Notes under the pieces: generated by a model
Databases searched by the model: none
Told to the model about the DNA's origin: nothing
The model's input: the letters and a program-made list of their open reading frames with translations, nothing else
Shown here: one piece after another, positions 41,158-49,317 of the stretch
How positions within the stretch are numbered: the stretch's first letter is position 1
How the letters are laid out: each line of letters starts with the position of its first letter
Origin: Mycobacterium asiaticum
GTDB taxonomy: Bacteria > Actinomycetota > Actinomycetes > Mycobacteriales > Mycobacteriaceae
Direction: 5' to 3'
DNA length: 57,375 nt
Assembly: GCF_001673635.1 (NCBI RefSeq)
Contig: NZ_LZMH01000016.1
Coordinates: forward strand, 1-57,375
Program-made: the position numbers and the translations under genes

Positions 41158-41367
41158 ATGTCGGATGAAGGACGCGATCAAGACGCGGGCGATCGCGCGG
41201 CCGAGTTGAACGAGCAGGTCGCCGAGGGCCACGAATGGGCCGCACGGGCCAAGCCCGGTCGCAACACAGATCTGCACGACGACGCGGCAAGCGATCATCG
41301 CCGAACCGCGGGCAAAGGTCGCTCGAAAGCCGAAGCCGCCCGAAACGAAGAGCAGGAAGCCGGCTAG
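41158..41367 (+). CDS. Small hydrophilic hypothetical protein (69 aa)
   Basis: A 69-residue, highly charged protein (MSDEGRDQDAGDRAAELNEQV onward) rich in Asp, Glu, Arg and Ala, with no hydrophobic core, probably disordered. It lies 45 bp after the P450 gene and overlaps the end of the opposite hydrolase gene by 4 bp. Codon use fits the genome, but the function is unknown. Confidence 0.5.
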   Translation: MSDEGRDQDAGDRAAELNEQVAEGHEWAARAKPGRNTDLHDDAASDHRRTAGKGRSKAEAARNEEQEAG

Positions 41368-42110
41368 TCGAGCGTCGCCCAGAACCGCGTCAGCGCCTCG
41401 GCGCCGCAGGCCGGGTCCTGCACCATCCACCAATGTCCGAGCCCGTCCAGCACCTCCGTGCGTGCTCCGGCGCGCTCGGCGGCGCGGCGGCGGATCGCCG
41501 CTGATCCGACATAGCCGTCCTCGGTAGCCAGTATCGACAGCCCCGGTCGCGTCGCGGCATTCGGCAAGGCCTGACCGGCCTCCGCCATTGCCGGTTGTCG
41601 GGCCGAGCGATAGAGCGACAGAATGGCCCGTCCCATCTCCGGACCCTGCGCCTGCGCGAGAGAGGTGGCGATGTCGGGCGTGATGCCCAGCCCGGTCAGC
41701 TGCTCCGCGCGGTCCTCGACGGTCCCGGCCATCATGGTCTCGATCAGCTCTTCGCCTGCGTCCGGTGTCTGCCAGATCTGCGCCATGTCATGCCAGACGT
41801 ATTCGGGGTCGAAGAGGCCGACTACGTCGCTGACCCAGCTCCGGACCAGCTCGGGGCGATGCATCACCGCGTTGACGACGTGGCCACCGCCCCAGTCGTG
41901 GCCGACCAGGTCGATCGGGCCGGAGATCTGTTCCAGCTCGCCCTCGAGCCAGTCACGGTAGGCCAAAAACGTCGCCGGGAAGTCGTCGGGCAGTGGCGCA
42001 CCGAAACCAGGCGGCGACAACCGCACCACATCCTCGCGGCCGAGCGCTTGCACCAAGGGACCCCAAATCGCCGGGGTCTCGGGGTTGCCATGCACCAGAA
42101 CAACCGGCAC
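41364..42110 (-). CDS. Alpha/beta hydrolase with Asp nucleophile (epoxide hydrolase / haloalkane dehalogenase-like)
   Basis: 248 residues from a GTG start with AAGGAGG five nt upstream, which decides against longer frames. The oxyanion motif HGNPE is at 7-11 and the nucleophile elbow GHDWGG carries Asp72 rather than Ser, as in epoxide hydrolases and haloalkane dehalogenases. The catalytic His is at about 226 (GLGHWWMVQDP). It would open an epoxide or cleave a carbon-halogen bond by way of an alkyl-enzyme ester. The exact substrate is unknown. Confidence 0.88.
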   Translation of the reverse strand: MPVVLVHGNPETPAIWGPLVQALGREDVVRLSPPGFGAPLPDDFPATFLAYRDWLEGELEQISGPIDLVGHDWGGGHVVNAVMHRPELVRSWVSDVVGLFDPEYVWHDMAQIWQTPDAGEELIETMMAGTVEDRAEQLTGLGITPDIATSLAQAQGPEMGRAILSLYRSARQPAMAEAGQALPNAATRPGLSILATEDGYVGSAAIRRRAAERAGARTEVLDGLGHWWMVQDPACGAEALTRFWATLD

Positions 42111-42263
42111 TGTGACCTCCTTGGGCCCTGCTTGTAGCGGTGGGGCGGTGGCGAGGCCCAAGCATAGACCTGCGGTTCTGGCCCGCCCGCTGTGCCGATT
42201 AGGTTTTGCTCAGGAGTCGCATTATTCTTGCCCGCGGTCCGTCATCGACTGAGGAAAGCAACC

Positions 42264-42542
42264 ATGTCTCTCCAGCCCACACTGCGTCGCTCACATTCGT
42301 TACGCAGCGGTCGTGCCCAGCGGTTCCCTCGTCACCTGCATTGCCTGTCGGTCGGCCAGTGCTTCGACATCGAAGTCACCCGCGACGCCGAAGGATGGCT
42401 GATCCGGATCCCCGAGGTGGGTGGGGTCGCCCGGGCCAGCCGGCGGGCCGCGGTGGAGTTGGCGGCGCGTAAATGCATCGCGGCCAGGACTGGCATCCCG
42501 ATCGGTTACGTCACGGTGTACGTCGCGCGCGAGGACGGCTAG
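42264..42542 (+). CDS. Small HicB-like-fold hypothetical protein
   Basis: A 92-residue protein starting MSLQPTLRRSHSLR, with GAGGAAAGCA upstream. After a basic tail the core FDIEVTRDAEGWLIRIPEVGG and RRAAVELAARKCIAARTG have the strand-turn-strand-helix layout of HicB-like/DUF1902 domains. No HicA toxin gene is beside it, so a toxin-antitoxin role is not supported. Confidence 0.65.
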   Translation: MSLQPTLRRSHSLRSGRAQRFPRHLHCLSVGQCFDIEVTRDAEGWLIRIPEVGGVARASRRAAVELAARKCIAARTGIPIGYVTVYVAREDG

Positions 42543-42566
42543 ACCCGAACCCTTTTCCGTCGGCCC

Positions 42567-45071
42567 TCAGATCTTCACTGTCAGCGGCCAGACCTGCCAG
42601 ATGTCCTCGCAGTACTCGGCGATGGCCCGGTCCGACGAGAACTTGCCGCTGCGTGCGGAGTTCAGGATCGACATCTTCGTCCAGGCTTCGCCGTCCTGCC
42701 ACGCCGCGCTTACCCGCTCCTGGCACTCCACGTAGGAGGCGAAGTCGGCGAGCACCAGGAACGGGTCGTCGTAGCGAAGATTGTCCACCAGTGGCCGGAA
42801 CACCTCGGGGTCCCCGTGTGAGAACGTCCCGCCCAGAATCAGATCCAGCACCGCGCGCAGTTCCTCGTTGCTGTCGATGTAATCCTGGGGGCGGTACCCG
42901 CTGGCCTTGAGGGCCTCCACCTCCTGCACCGTCAGCCCGAACAGAAAGAAGTTCTCCGGCCCGGCCTCTTCGCGGATCTCGACGTTGGCTCCGTCGAGGG
43001 TGCCGACGGTCAGGGCGCCGTTGATCATGAACTTCATGTTGCCGGTGCCTGAGGCTTCCTTGCCTGCCGTGGAGATCTGCTCGGAAACGTTGGCGGCGGG
43101 ATAGATCAGATGTGCGTTCTGCACGTTGAAGTTCGGGATGAACGCCACCTTCAGGAACCGGTTGACCTCGGGGTCGGCGTTGATGGTCTCGGCAACGGCG
43201 TTGATCAGCTTGATGATTCGCTTGGCGATGAAATAGCCGGGCGCCGCCTTGCCGCCAAAGATGAACGCCCGCGGCGGAATCGACAAACCGGGGTTCTGCT
43301 TGAGCCGGTAGTACAGGGCAATGATGTGCAGGACGTTGAGGTGTTGACGCTTGTACTCATGAATGCGTTTTACCTGGATGTCGAAAATCCAGTTCGGGTT
43401 CAGTTCCACACCGGTGGCGGAGCGGATGAACGCGGCCAGCCGGGCCTTATTGCTGCGTTTGATGTCGCGCCACTGCGCCCGGAAGGACGAGTCGTTGACG
43501 TACTGCTCGAGCCCGCGTAAGCGGCCGAGATCGGTCAGCCAGCCGTCGCCGATGGTGCGGTCGAGCAACTCCCGCAGGCCGGGGTTGGCCAGCGCCAGGA
43601 AGCGGCGCGGCGTCACGCCGTTGGTCTTGTTGCTGAATCGCTCCGGCCACATCTCGTAAAAGTCCTTGAGCACACTGTCTTTGAGCAGCTCGGTGTGCAG
43701 CGCGGCGACCCCGTTGATGGCATGGCTGCCGACGGTGGCCAGGTGGGCCATGCGGACGTTCTTGCCGCCCTCCTCGCCGATCAGCGACATCCGGCCGACC
43801 CGTTCGGCGTCGCCCAGGAACCGGATGCGGACCTCGTCGAGGAAGCGGCGGTTGATCTCGTAGATGATCTCCAGATGACGGGGCAGTGACTGCCCGAACA
43901 TCTCCAGCGGCCAGGTCTCCAGCGCCTCGGGCAGGAGCGTGTGATTGGTGTAGGCGAAGGTCGCCACGGTGATGTCCCACGCCTCTTCCCAGAGCAGGTG
44001 GCGCTCGTCGACCAGTAGCCGCATCAACTCGGCGACCCCGATGGAGGGGTGAGTGTCATTGAGCTGCAAGGCGAATCGCTGCGGAAGCTCGCGCACCGAG
44101 ACATCGGCGAGGTCGTCCATGATGTGCAGAACGTGCTGCAGCGAACACGACACGAAGAAGTGCTGCTGCAGCAGTCGCAGCCGCTTGCCGGCTTCGGGCT
44201 CGTCGTTGGGGTAGAGCACCTTGGTGACCGTCTCCGACGTCACCTCGTCCTCTACGGCCCTGTAGTAGTCGCCGGTATTGAAAGCGTCCAGCGCGAACGA
44301 CTTCACCGCCCGCGCACTCCACAGCGTGAGCACGTTGCAGGTGTTGACGCCGTATCCCTGGATGGGCGTGTCATACGCGACGCCCTTGAGCATCAGGCCC
44401 GGCACCCAGCGGGACCGGTCACGGCCCTCGTCGTCGGTGTAGTGCTCGACGTGGCCGCCCCACTTGACCAGGTAGTTGACGTCGGGTTTGGCGATTTCCC
44501 AAGGGTTTCCGTTGTCCAGCCAGTTGTCGGTCTGCTCGACCTGCCAGCCGTCGTGGATCTCCTGGTCGAAAATGCCGAACTCGTAGCGGATGCCGTAGCC
44601 GATCGCCGGGCGCTCCAGGGTGGCAAGCGAGTCCAGGTAGCACGCGGCGAGCCGGCCCAGACCGCCGTTCCCCAGGCCGGGCTCCTCCTCGCATGCCAGC
44701 ACCTCGTCATAGTTCTGGCCCATCGCCGCCAGGGCGTCCCGCGCCGCGCGCTCCATGCGGAGGTTCAGCAGGTTGTTGCCGAGCTGAGGGCCCATCAGGA
44801 ACTCGGCAGACAGATAGCAGGTCACCTTGCGGCCGAGGTCGAGGGACACCTGAGTCGAGGCCACCCGGCGGTCCTGCATGCGGTCCCGCACGGCCAGCGC
44901 GAGCGCCTTGTAGTAGTGCTCGGGCCGCAGTGCGGCGGCCGGGCGGCCGATGGAATAGCGCAGATGGTCGGCGATCGCCCGCTGCAGCGCGGGTGCCTGC
45001 ATGCCGGTGCGCGCGGGTTCGACGAGGTGCCCGGTGGCAGTCGTTGGACCTGTCCGATCGACATCAGTCAT
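42567..45071 (-). CDS. glgP: Glycogen/starch/maltodextrin phosphorylase (classical GT35 type)
   Basis: An 834-residue GT35 phosphorylase. The PLP site lies in EASGTGNMKFMINGALTVG, with the lysine at about 680; the EEEPGLGNGGLGRLAACYLDSLA and RIHEYKRQHLN signatures are complete. It releases glucose 1-phosphate from alpha-1,4-glucans. This is the classical E. coli/muscle-like branch, different from the longer alpha-glucan phosphorylase (Rv1328 type) usual in mycobacteria. ATG 45071 with GGGAGGGA upstream is chosen. It lies 99 bp downstream of helR in the same direction. Confidence 0.95.
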   Translation of the reverse strand: MTDVDRTGPTTATGHLVEPARTGMQAPALQRAIADHLRYSIGRPAAALRPEHYYKALALAVRDRMQDRRVASTQVSLDLGRKVTCYLSAEFLMGPQLGNNLLNLRMERAARDALAAMGQNYDEVLACEEEPGLGNGGLGRLAACYLDSLATLERPAIGYGIRYEFGIFDQEIHDGWQVEQTDNWLDNGNPWEIAKPDVNYLVKWGGHVEHYTDDEGRDRSRWVPGLMLKGVAYDTPIQGYGVNTCNVLTLWSARAVKSFALDAFNTGDYYRAVEDEVTSETVTKVLYPNDEPEAGKRLRLLQQHFFVSCSLQHVLHIMDDLADVSVRELPQRFALQLNDTHPSIGVAELMRLLVDERHLLWEEAWDITVATFAYTNHTLLPEALETWPLEMFGQSLPRHLEIIYEINRRFLDEVRIRFLGDAERVGRMSLIGEEGGKNVRMAHLATVGSHAINGVAALHTELLKDSVLKDFYEMWPERFSNKTNGVTPRRFLALANPGLRELLDRTIGDGWLTDLGRLRGLEQYVNDSSFRAQWRDIKRSNKARLAAFIRSATGVELNPNWIFDIQVKRIHEYKRQHLNVLHIIALYYRLKQNPGLSIPPRAFIFGGKAAPGYFIAKRIIKLINAVAETINADPEVNRFLKVAFIPNFNVQNAHLIYPAANVSEQISTAGKEASGTGNMKFMINGALTVGTLDGANVEIREEAGPENFFLFGLTVQEVEALKASGYRPQDYIDSNEELRAVLDLILGGTFSHGDPEVFRPLVDNLRYDDPFLVLADFASYVECQERVSAAWQDGEAWTKMSILNSARSGKFSSDRAIAEYCEDIWQVWPLTVKI

Positions 45072-45170
45072 CGTGAGTCCCTCCCTGAATGTCGCCAGTA
45101 ACGCACCGAAGTCCCGTTGCGATGTTTTCACACCCGAACTGGAAATGCCGTCCGAACAAGTGAACGCCAG

Positions 45171-47372
45171 CTATGAATCCCGGGCCTCCAGTCCGCTCAG
45201 CGCCGGCGGCAACGGATCGCGATGCAGGACGCCGAGGCGCTGGGTGGCGCGGGTGAGGGCGACGTACAGTTCGGCGGCGCCGCGCGGGCTCTCGGACAGG
45301 ATGCGTTGCGGGTCTACCACCAGGACGGCGTCGAACTCCAGGCCCTTGGTCTCCGAAGGGGGCACCGCGCCCGGCGCGTCCGGCGGCCCGATCACGACGC
45401 TGGTGCCCTCGCGGCGGGCTTCGTCGCGGACGAATTCGTCTAGCGCGGAAGATAACTCGTCGTCGCTGACCCGCCGGGACCAGGGCTTGACGCCGCACGC
45501 GCGCACCGATTCCGGCGGTTCGACGGCGGGCGCATACTCGGCGAGCAACGCGGCGGCGATCGTCATGATCTCCGCAGGGGTCCGGTAGTTCACCGACAGC
45601 GCCCGATAGACCCACCGGCCCGGCACGTAGGGCTTCAGCACGGTGTCCCAGGACGTCGCCCCGGCGGCGGACCGGCGCTGGGCTAGATCGCCGACCACCG
45701 TGAAGGAGCGTGCCGGACAGCGCCGCATCAACACCCGCCAGTCCATTTCGGAGAGTTCCTGCGCCTCGTCGACGACGATGTGCCGGTAGGTCCAATCCCG
45801 TTCTGCGGCAGCGCGTTCGGACAACTCTCGGGTGTCGCGTTCGACGAATCGCTCGGCAAGGTCCTCGCCGTAGAGCAGGTCCTGGGCCAGCAGCTGATCC
45901 TCGTCGTCCATCAGGTCCTCGCGGCTGACCATCAAATCGAGCACCCCGGCGGCGTACGCCGCCTCCTCACGCTGTTCCTGCTCGGCCTGCAGTCGGGCTC
46001 GCTCACTGGACACCTTGTCGATGCCGAGCAGGTCGGTGAGCTCGTCGAGCAACGGGACGTCCGACACCGTCCAGGCGTCACCGACCTCGCGGAACAATGC
46101 CGGGTCTGCCCCCGCGGCCTGCAGCCGCTCGGGGGACGCGAGCAGCCCGGACAGCAACTCTTCGGGAGTCAGGATCGGCCATAACTCGTCGAGCGCGGTG
46201 GTGAATGCGTCGTTCTCCGCGAGCTCCTCGATCAGTTCGTCGCGAAGCTTCTCCCAGGCGTTCCGGTCGGACCGGGTCAGCCAGCCGCGGCCGATCTTGG
46301 CGATGGCGCGCTCGGTGAGCACCCATGTGACGATGTCGGTGAATGCCACCCGGGCGGCGTTGTGGGGCAGCTTGGTGGCGCGCGCTTCCTCCCTGGCCCA
46401 CTGCGCCGTCTCGGCGTCGATCCGCAGCTCGACGTCGGACAGTTTGATGCGCAACGGATCCTCGGGTAGCCGTTGACGGTCGGCGATGGCCGCGGCGAGC
46501 ACGTCCAGGATCTGCAGCGAACCTTTCAGGCGGACCACGTCGGGCTCGTCTTCGGCAGTGACGCGCAGACCTGGCACCAGGTCGCCGATGGTCATGAACA
46601 CCACGGTGGATTCACCCAGCGACGGCAGCACCCGGCTGATGTGGTTCAAGAACGCGGGATTGGGCCCGATCACCAGCACGCCGTGCCGCTCCATCCGCTC
46701 CCGCTGGGTGTAGAGCAGGTAGGCGACGCGATGCAGCGCCACGACCGTCTTGCCGGTGCCGGGGCCCCCTTCGATCACCAGTACGCCCGAGTGGTCGAGC
46801 CGGATGATCTCGTCCTGTTCGGCCTGGATCGTTGCCACGATGTCGCGCATGCCGTCACCGCGGGGCGCGTTGATCGCGGCCAGCAGGGCGGCGTCGCTGG
46901 AATCTGCGAGCTGGTCACCGGCTTCGGTGCGACCGAGGACCTCGTCGGTGAAGTCGACGACGCGGTGGCCGCGGGTGTGGAACTGTCGCCGCCGCCGCAT
47001 GTTCTCCGGGTGTGCCGCGGTGGCCGTGTAAAACGCCCGCGCCGCCGGCGCCCGCCAGTCCAGCAGTAAGGGCTCGTACTCGTTGTCTTCATCGAGCAGG
47101 CCGATGCGGCCGATGTAGGAGCGCTTTCCCGAAGCGCTGTCCAGCCGCCCGAAACACAATCCGTCGTCGGCGACATCAAGACGCGTCATCCGCCTGGCCA
47201 GCGCCCGCACCTCGACGTCGCGGTCCATCGGGCTGGTTCCCTCGCCCCGCAACGCGTCGCGGTAGCGAGCCTTCGCCTGGGCGCGTTCGTTCTCGAGCCG
47301 TTGGTAGAGCTCGTCGACGTAGCTTTGCTCGGCCTCTAGCTCGTGCTCGTAGCTGGTCGTGGATTCCTGCAA
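45171..47372 (-). CDS. helR: RNA polymerase recycling ATPase HelR / HelD-like UvrD-family protein
   Basis: 733 residues. An N-terminal coiled coil (EHELEAEQSYVDELYQRLEN) is followed by a superfamily 1 helicase core: Walker A GGPGTGKT at 202-209, VVDEAQELS as Walker B, and NYRTPAEI and YVALTRATQRL in the second RecA domain. HelD/HelR proteins insert arms into RNA polymerase and eject nucleic acid or rifamycin, giving intrinsic rifamycin tolerance. The start is TTG with AGGGGG upstream. A rifamycin-associated element lies 48 bp upstream, which strongly supports the HelR identity. Confidence 0.92.
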   Translation of the reverse strand: MQESTTSYEHELEAEQSYVDELYQRLENERAQAKARYRDALRGEGTSPMDRDVEVRALARRMTRLDVADDGLCFGRLDSASGKRSYIGRIGLLDEDNEYEPLLLDWRAPAARAFYTATAAHPENMRRRRQFHTRGHRVVDFTDEVLGRTEAGDQLADSSDAALLAAINAPRGDGMRDIVATIQAEQDEIIRLDHSGVLVIEGGPGTGKTVVALHRVAYLLYTQRERMERHGVLVIGPNPAFLNHISRVLPSLGESTVVFMTIGDLVPGLRVTAEDEPDVVRLKGSLQILDVLAAAIADRQRLPEDPLRIKLSDVELRIDAETAQWAREEARATKLPHNAARVAFTDIVTWVLTERAIAKIGRGWLTRSDRNAWEKLRDELIEELAENDAFTTALDELWPILTPEELLSGLLASPERLQAAGADPALFREVGDAWTVSDVPLLDELTDLLGIDKVSSERARLQAEQEQREEAAYAAGVLDLMVSREDLMDDEDQLLAQDLLYGEDLAERFVERDTRELSERAAAERDWTYRHIVVDEAQELSEMDWRVLMRRCPARSFTVVGDLAQRRSAAGATSWDTVLKPYVPGRWVYRALSVNYRTPAEIMTIAAALLAEYAPAVEPPESVRACGVKPWSRRVSDDELSSALDEFVRDEARREGTSVVIGPPDAPGAVPPSETKGLEFDAVLVVDPQRILSESPRGAAELYVALTRATQRLGVLHRDPLPPALSGLEARDS

Positions 47373-47420
47373 TTCGCAATTCCCCCTGGGGTCCGGCCAG
47401 CCATTGTGCGGTACGACCCT

Positions 47421-47439
47421 GGCCTTGCCGCAAGCCCCC
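47421..47439 (-). promoter_or_regulatory. Rifamycin-associated element (RAE)
   Basis: On the minus strand this reads GGGGGCTTGCGGCAAGGCC, an imperfect inverted repeat (CTTGC-G-GCAAG core). It agrees with the RAE known upstream of helR and rifamycin-inactivating genes in actinobacteria. It lies between helR (start 49 bp to the left) and the exporter leader (start 39 bp to the right). Its TTGCGG/TTGCCG cores could act as -35 boxes in both directions. Confidence 0.85.
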
Positions 47440-47460
47440 GGTGCCGGGATATGGTGGACC

Positions 47461-47507
47461 GGGACGCAGGAGATTGCATGAGTAAACTCCGCGTCCCTTT
47501 CTTTTTG
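47461..47507 (+). terminator. Terminator-like attenuator hairpin
   Basis: GGGACGCAGGAG (47461-47472) pairs with CTCCGCGTCCC (47487-47497) around a 14-nt loop; there is one bulged base, and TTTCTTTTTG follows. This is a good intrinsic terminator in a genome where such structures are rare. The 5' arm contains the AGGAG that serves the leader ORF, and the 3' arm and U-tract lie inside that ORF. A TATGGT -10-like box at 47450-47455 would start transcription right at the hairpin. Confidence 0.8.
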
Positions 47508-47522
47508 TTCCGACAGGCATGA
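47478..47522 (+). CDS. 14-codon leader peptide upstream of DHA2 exporter
   Basis: The encoded peptide is MSKLRVPFFLFRQA. It has AGGAG five nt before its ATG and ends 13 bp before the exporter GTG. Codons 4-7 form the 3' arm of the terminator hairpin and codons 7-11 cover the U-tract. A ribosome on this ORF would prevent or alter hairpin formation, so translation of the leader should set read-through into the exporter gene. No experimental record for this peptide is known to me. Confidence 0.75.
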   Translation: MSKLRVPFFLFRQA

Positions 47523-47535
47523 TCACCGCTGCCGC

Positions 47536-49008
47536 GTGCCGCACAATGCTGGGGTGGGTCAGTTGCCGTTGGCGTCGGCCGGTGCGCGCTGGCTGCTTGC
47601 CGCCGCGGTCCTGGGCTCAGGCATCGCGTTTCTGGACGGCACGGTCGTCAACGTGGCGCTTCCCGCGATTGGTCGGGACTTCGATGCCGGCCTGACCGAT
47701 CAGCAGTGGATCCTGGATGGCTATCTATTGACCTTAAGCGCGTTACTGCTTTCCGGCGGCGTCGCCGGCGACCGGTACGGTCGCCGCCGGATCTTCGTCG
47801 CCGGGCTGGCGATTTTCACCCTCGCGTCGCTCGCATGCGGTCTGGCTCCAGGGATCGGCTGGCTGATCGGCGCCCGGCTGATCCAGGGCGTCGGTGCAGC
47901 CGCACTTGTGCCGGGCAGTCTCGCGTTGATCGATGCAGGCATCATCGAGGCGGACCGGGGTCGTGCGGTAGGAATTTGGGCCGGGGCGTCCGGGGCGACG
48001 ACGGCGCTCGGTCCGTTCATCGGCGGGTGGCTGGTCGACGCGGTGTCCTGGCGTCTGGTGTTCTTGTTGAATGTCCCGCTCGCCGCCGCAGTGGCCTGGA
48101 TCGCGGCACGCCATCTCCGCGAGTCACGTGACCCGACCGCCGCCGGCCGTCCGGACTTCGCGGGGACGATGACGATCACCGTCGGCCTGGCCGGGGTGAC
48201 GTATGCGCTGATCGAGGTTCCCGCTCGTGGCTGGACCGCCGGCGTTGTGGGCACGGCGATCGTCGGCGTCGCAGGTTTAGTGGCGTTTCCGCTGATCGAG
48301 CGGCGAGTGGCGGCACCGTTGTTGCCGCTCAAGCTATTTCGCTCCGCGCAGTTCACTGGCGCAAACCTGAGTACGTTGGCCGTCTACACCGCCGTCGGCG
48401 GCGCGTTGTTCTTGTTGGTTCTGCAGTTGCAGCAAAGCATGCACTATTCCGCGCTTGCGGCCGGAGTTGCGACGTTACCGATCACCATCATCACGATGAT
48501 CGGCTCTCCGCGTGCCGGCGCTGTTGCGCAACGCACGGGTCCTCGGGTTCCGATGACCATCGGCCCGCTCGTGGCGGCGGTGGGCCTGGCTTTGATGGCC
48601 CGGATTGTCCCCGGGTCAACGTATTTGAGTGCGGTACTGCCGGCAGTGGTGGTGTTCGGCGTAGGGCTGGCGATCACGGTCGCGCCCTTGACCGCGGCAG
48701 TCCTGTCTGCCGTCCCGGATAACTATGCGGGCACTGCTTCGGGGGTCAACAACGCCATCGCCAGGGTCGCCGGATTGTTCGCCGTGGCAGTGCTGCCGGT
48801 GGCCGCGGGGATCAGCGCCGGTCCCGGGCAGCCACTCGGTCCCGGTTACTCTGTGGCGCTGATCATTACGGCCGTCATATGTGTCCTGGGCGCGATCGCG
48901 GCGTTTGCGACAATTCGCGCGGGCGCAGATATCACACCGCAGGTCTTGCCCGGGATCAACCAACCGTGTCAAGACCCCTGCACCAGGGCTATTCGGCCGG
49001 CCGGTTGA
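47536..49008 (+). CDS. DHA2-family MFS drug exporter (14 helices)
   Basis: A 490-residue transporter with about 14 hydrophobic segments. It has the drug:H+ antiporter-2 motifs LDGTVVNVALPAIGRDF in helix 1, GDRYGRRRIFVAG in loop 2, RLIQGVGAAALVPGSLALI in helix 4 and GPFIGGWLVDAVSWRLVF in helix 5. Relatives export dyes and antibiotics. GTG 47536 is used; GTG 47554 (MGQLPLASAGARW) is an alternative. It lies behind an RAE and a leader-peptide attenuator, so it is probably induced by an antibiotic. Confidence 0.9.
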   Translation: MPHNAGVGQLPLASAGARWLLAAAVLGSGIAFLDGTVVNVALPAIGRDFDAGLTDQQWILDGYLLTLSALLLSGGVAGDRYGRRRIFVAGLAIFTLASLACGLAPGIGWLIGARLIQGVGAAALVPGSLALIDAGIIEADRGRAVGIWAGASGATTALGPFIGGWLVDAVSWRLVFLLNVPLAAAVAWIAARHLRESRDPTAAGRPDFAGTMTITVGLAGVTYALIEVPARGWTAGVVGTAIVGVAGLVAFPLIERRVAAPLLPLKLFRSAQFTGANLSTLAVYTAVGGALFLLVLQLQQSMHYSALAAGVATLPITIITMIGSPRAGAVAQRTGPRVPMTIGPLVAAVGLALMARIVPGSTYLSAVLPAVVVFGVGLAITVAPLTAAVLSAVPDNYAGTASGVNNAIARVAGLFAVAVLPVAAGISAGPGQPLGPGYSVALIITAVICVLGAIAAFATIRAGADITPQVLPGINQPCQDPCTRAIRPAG

Positions 49009-49180
49009 CGACGCCGTCGAACCCGGCCGGCAGTGCCGCGATCGCGGCTGACCATGGCGTCGGGTGTTTGCCGAACAGGTTGCGCCCAAGCTGATTACGG
49101 CGACGCCAGATCATCCGGTGCAGCGGATCGGGTTGATGGAATCGTTTGTCAGCGTTCTCGTCGGGCGGCCTCGCGATCAC
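48989..49180 (-). other. Short open frame, possible gene fragment
   Basis: A 63-codon leftward frame (MIARPPDENADKRFHQPDP onward, ending SAAIAALPAGFDGVVNRPAE). It reads like the C-terminal end of a larger protein, with WRRRNQLGRNLFGKHPTPW in the middle, but no N-terminal part is found upstream and it overlaps the exporter 3' end by 20 bp. I do not recognise the family. The rest of 49009-49317 shows no gene; it holds the promoter region of the CD225 gene. Confidence 0.3.
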
Positions 49181-49317
49181 CCGTTACATACTGGTCAATC
49201 CTGGTCGGCCGGTTCCAGAGCTTGATAGTTAAGTGCCGATTGGGGATTGACAGCGCCCAATGCACCGCGCCACTGTTATGGATCGCGTTTTCCAGCTAAC
49301 TCCAGTTCGGAGTCGCC

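Noticed and set aside
41158..42542. Toxin-antitoxin pair (HicB-like and small charged protein)
   Set aside because: The HicB-like gene and the charged 69-residue protein are separated by a hydrolase gene and no HicA-like RNA-binding toxin is visible.
49033..49299. 88-codon rightward frame after the exporter
   Set aside because: No ribosome binding site, odd composition (Ser/Arg/Cys-rich) and no domain; it looks like a shadow frame in intergenic DNA.
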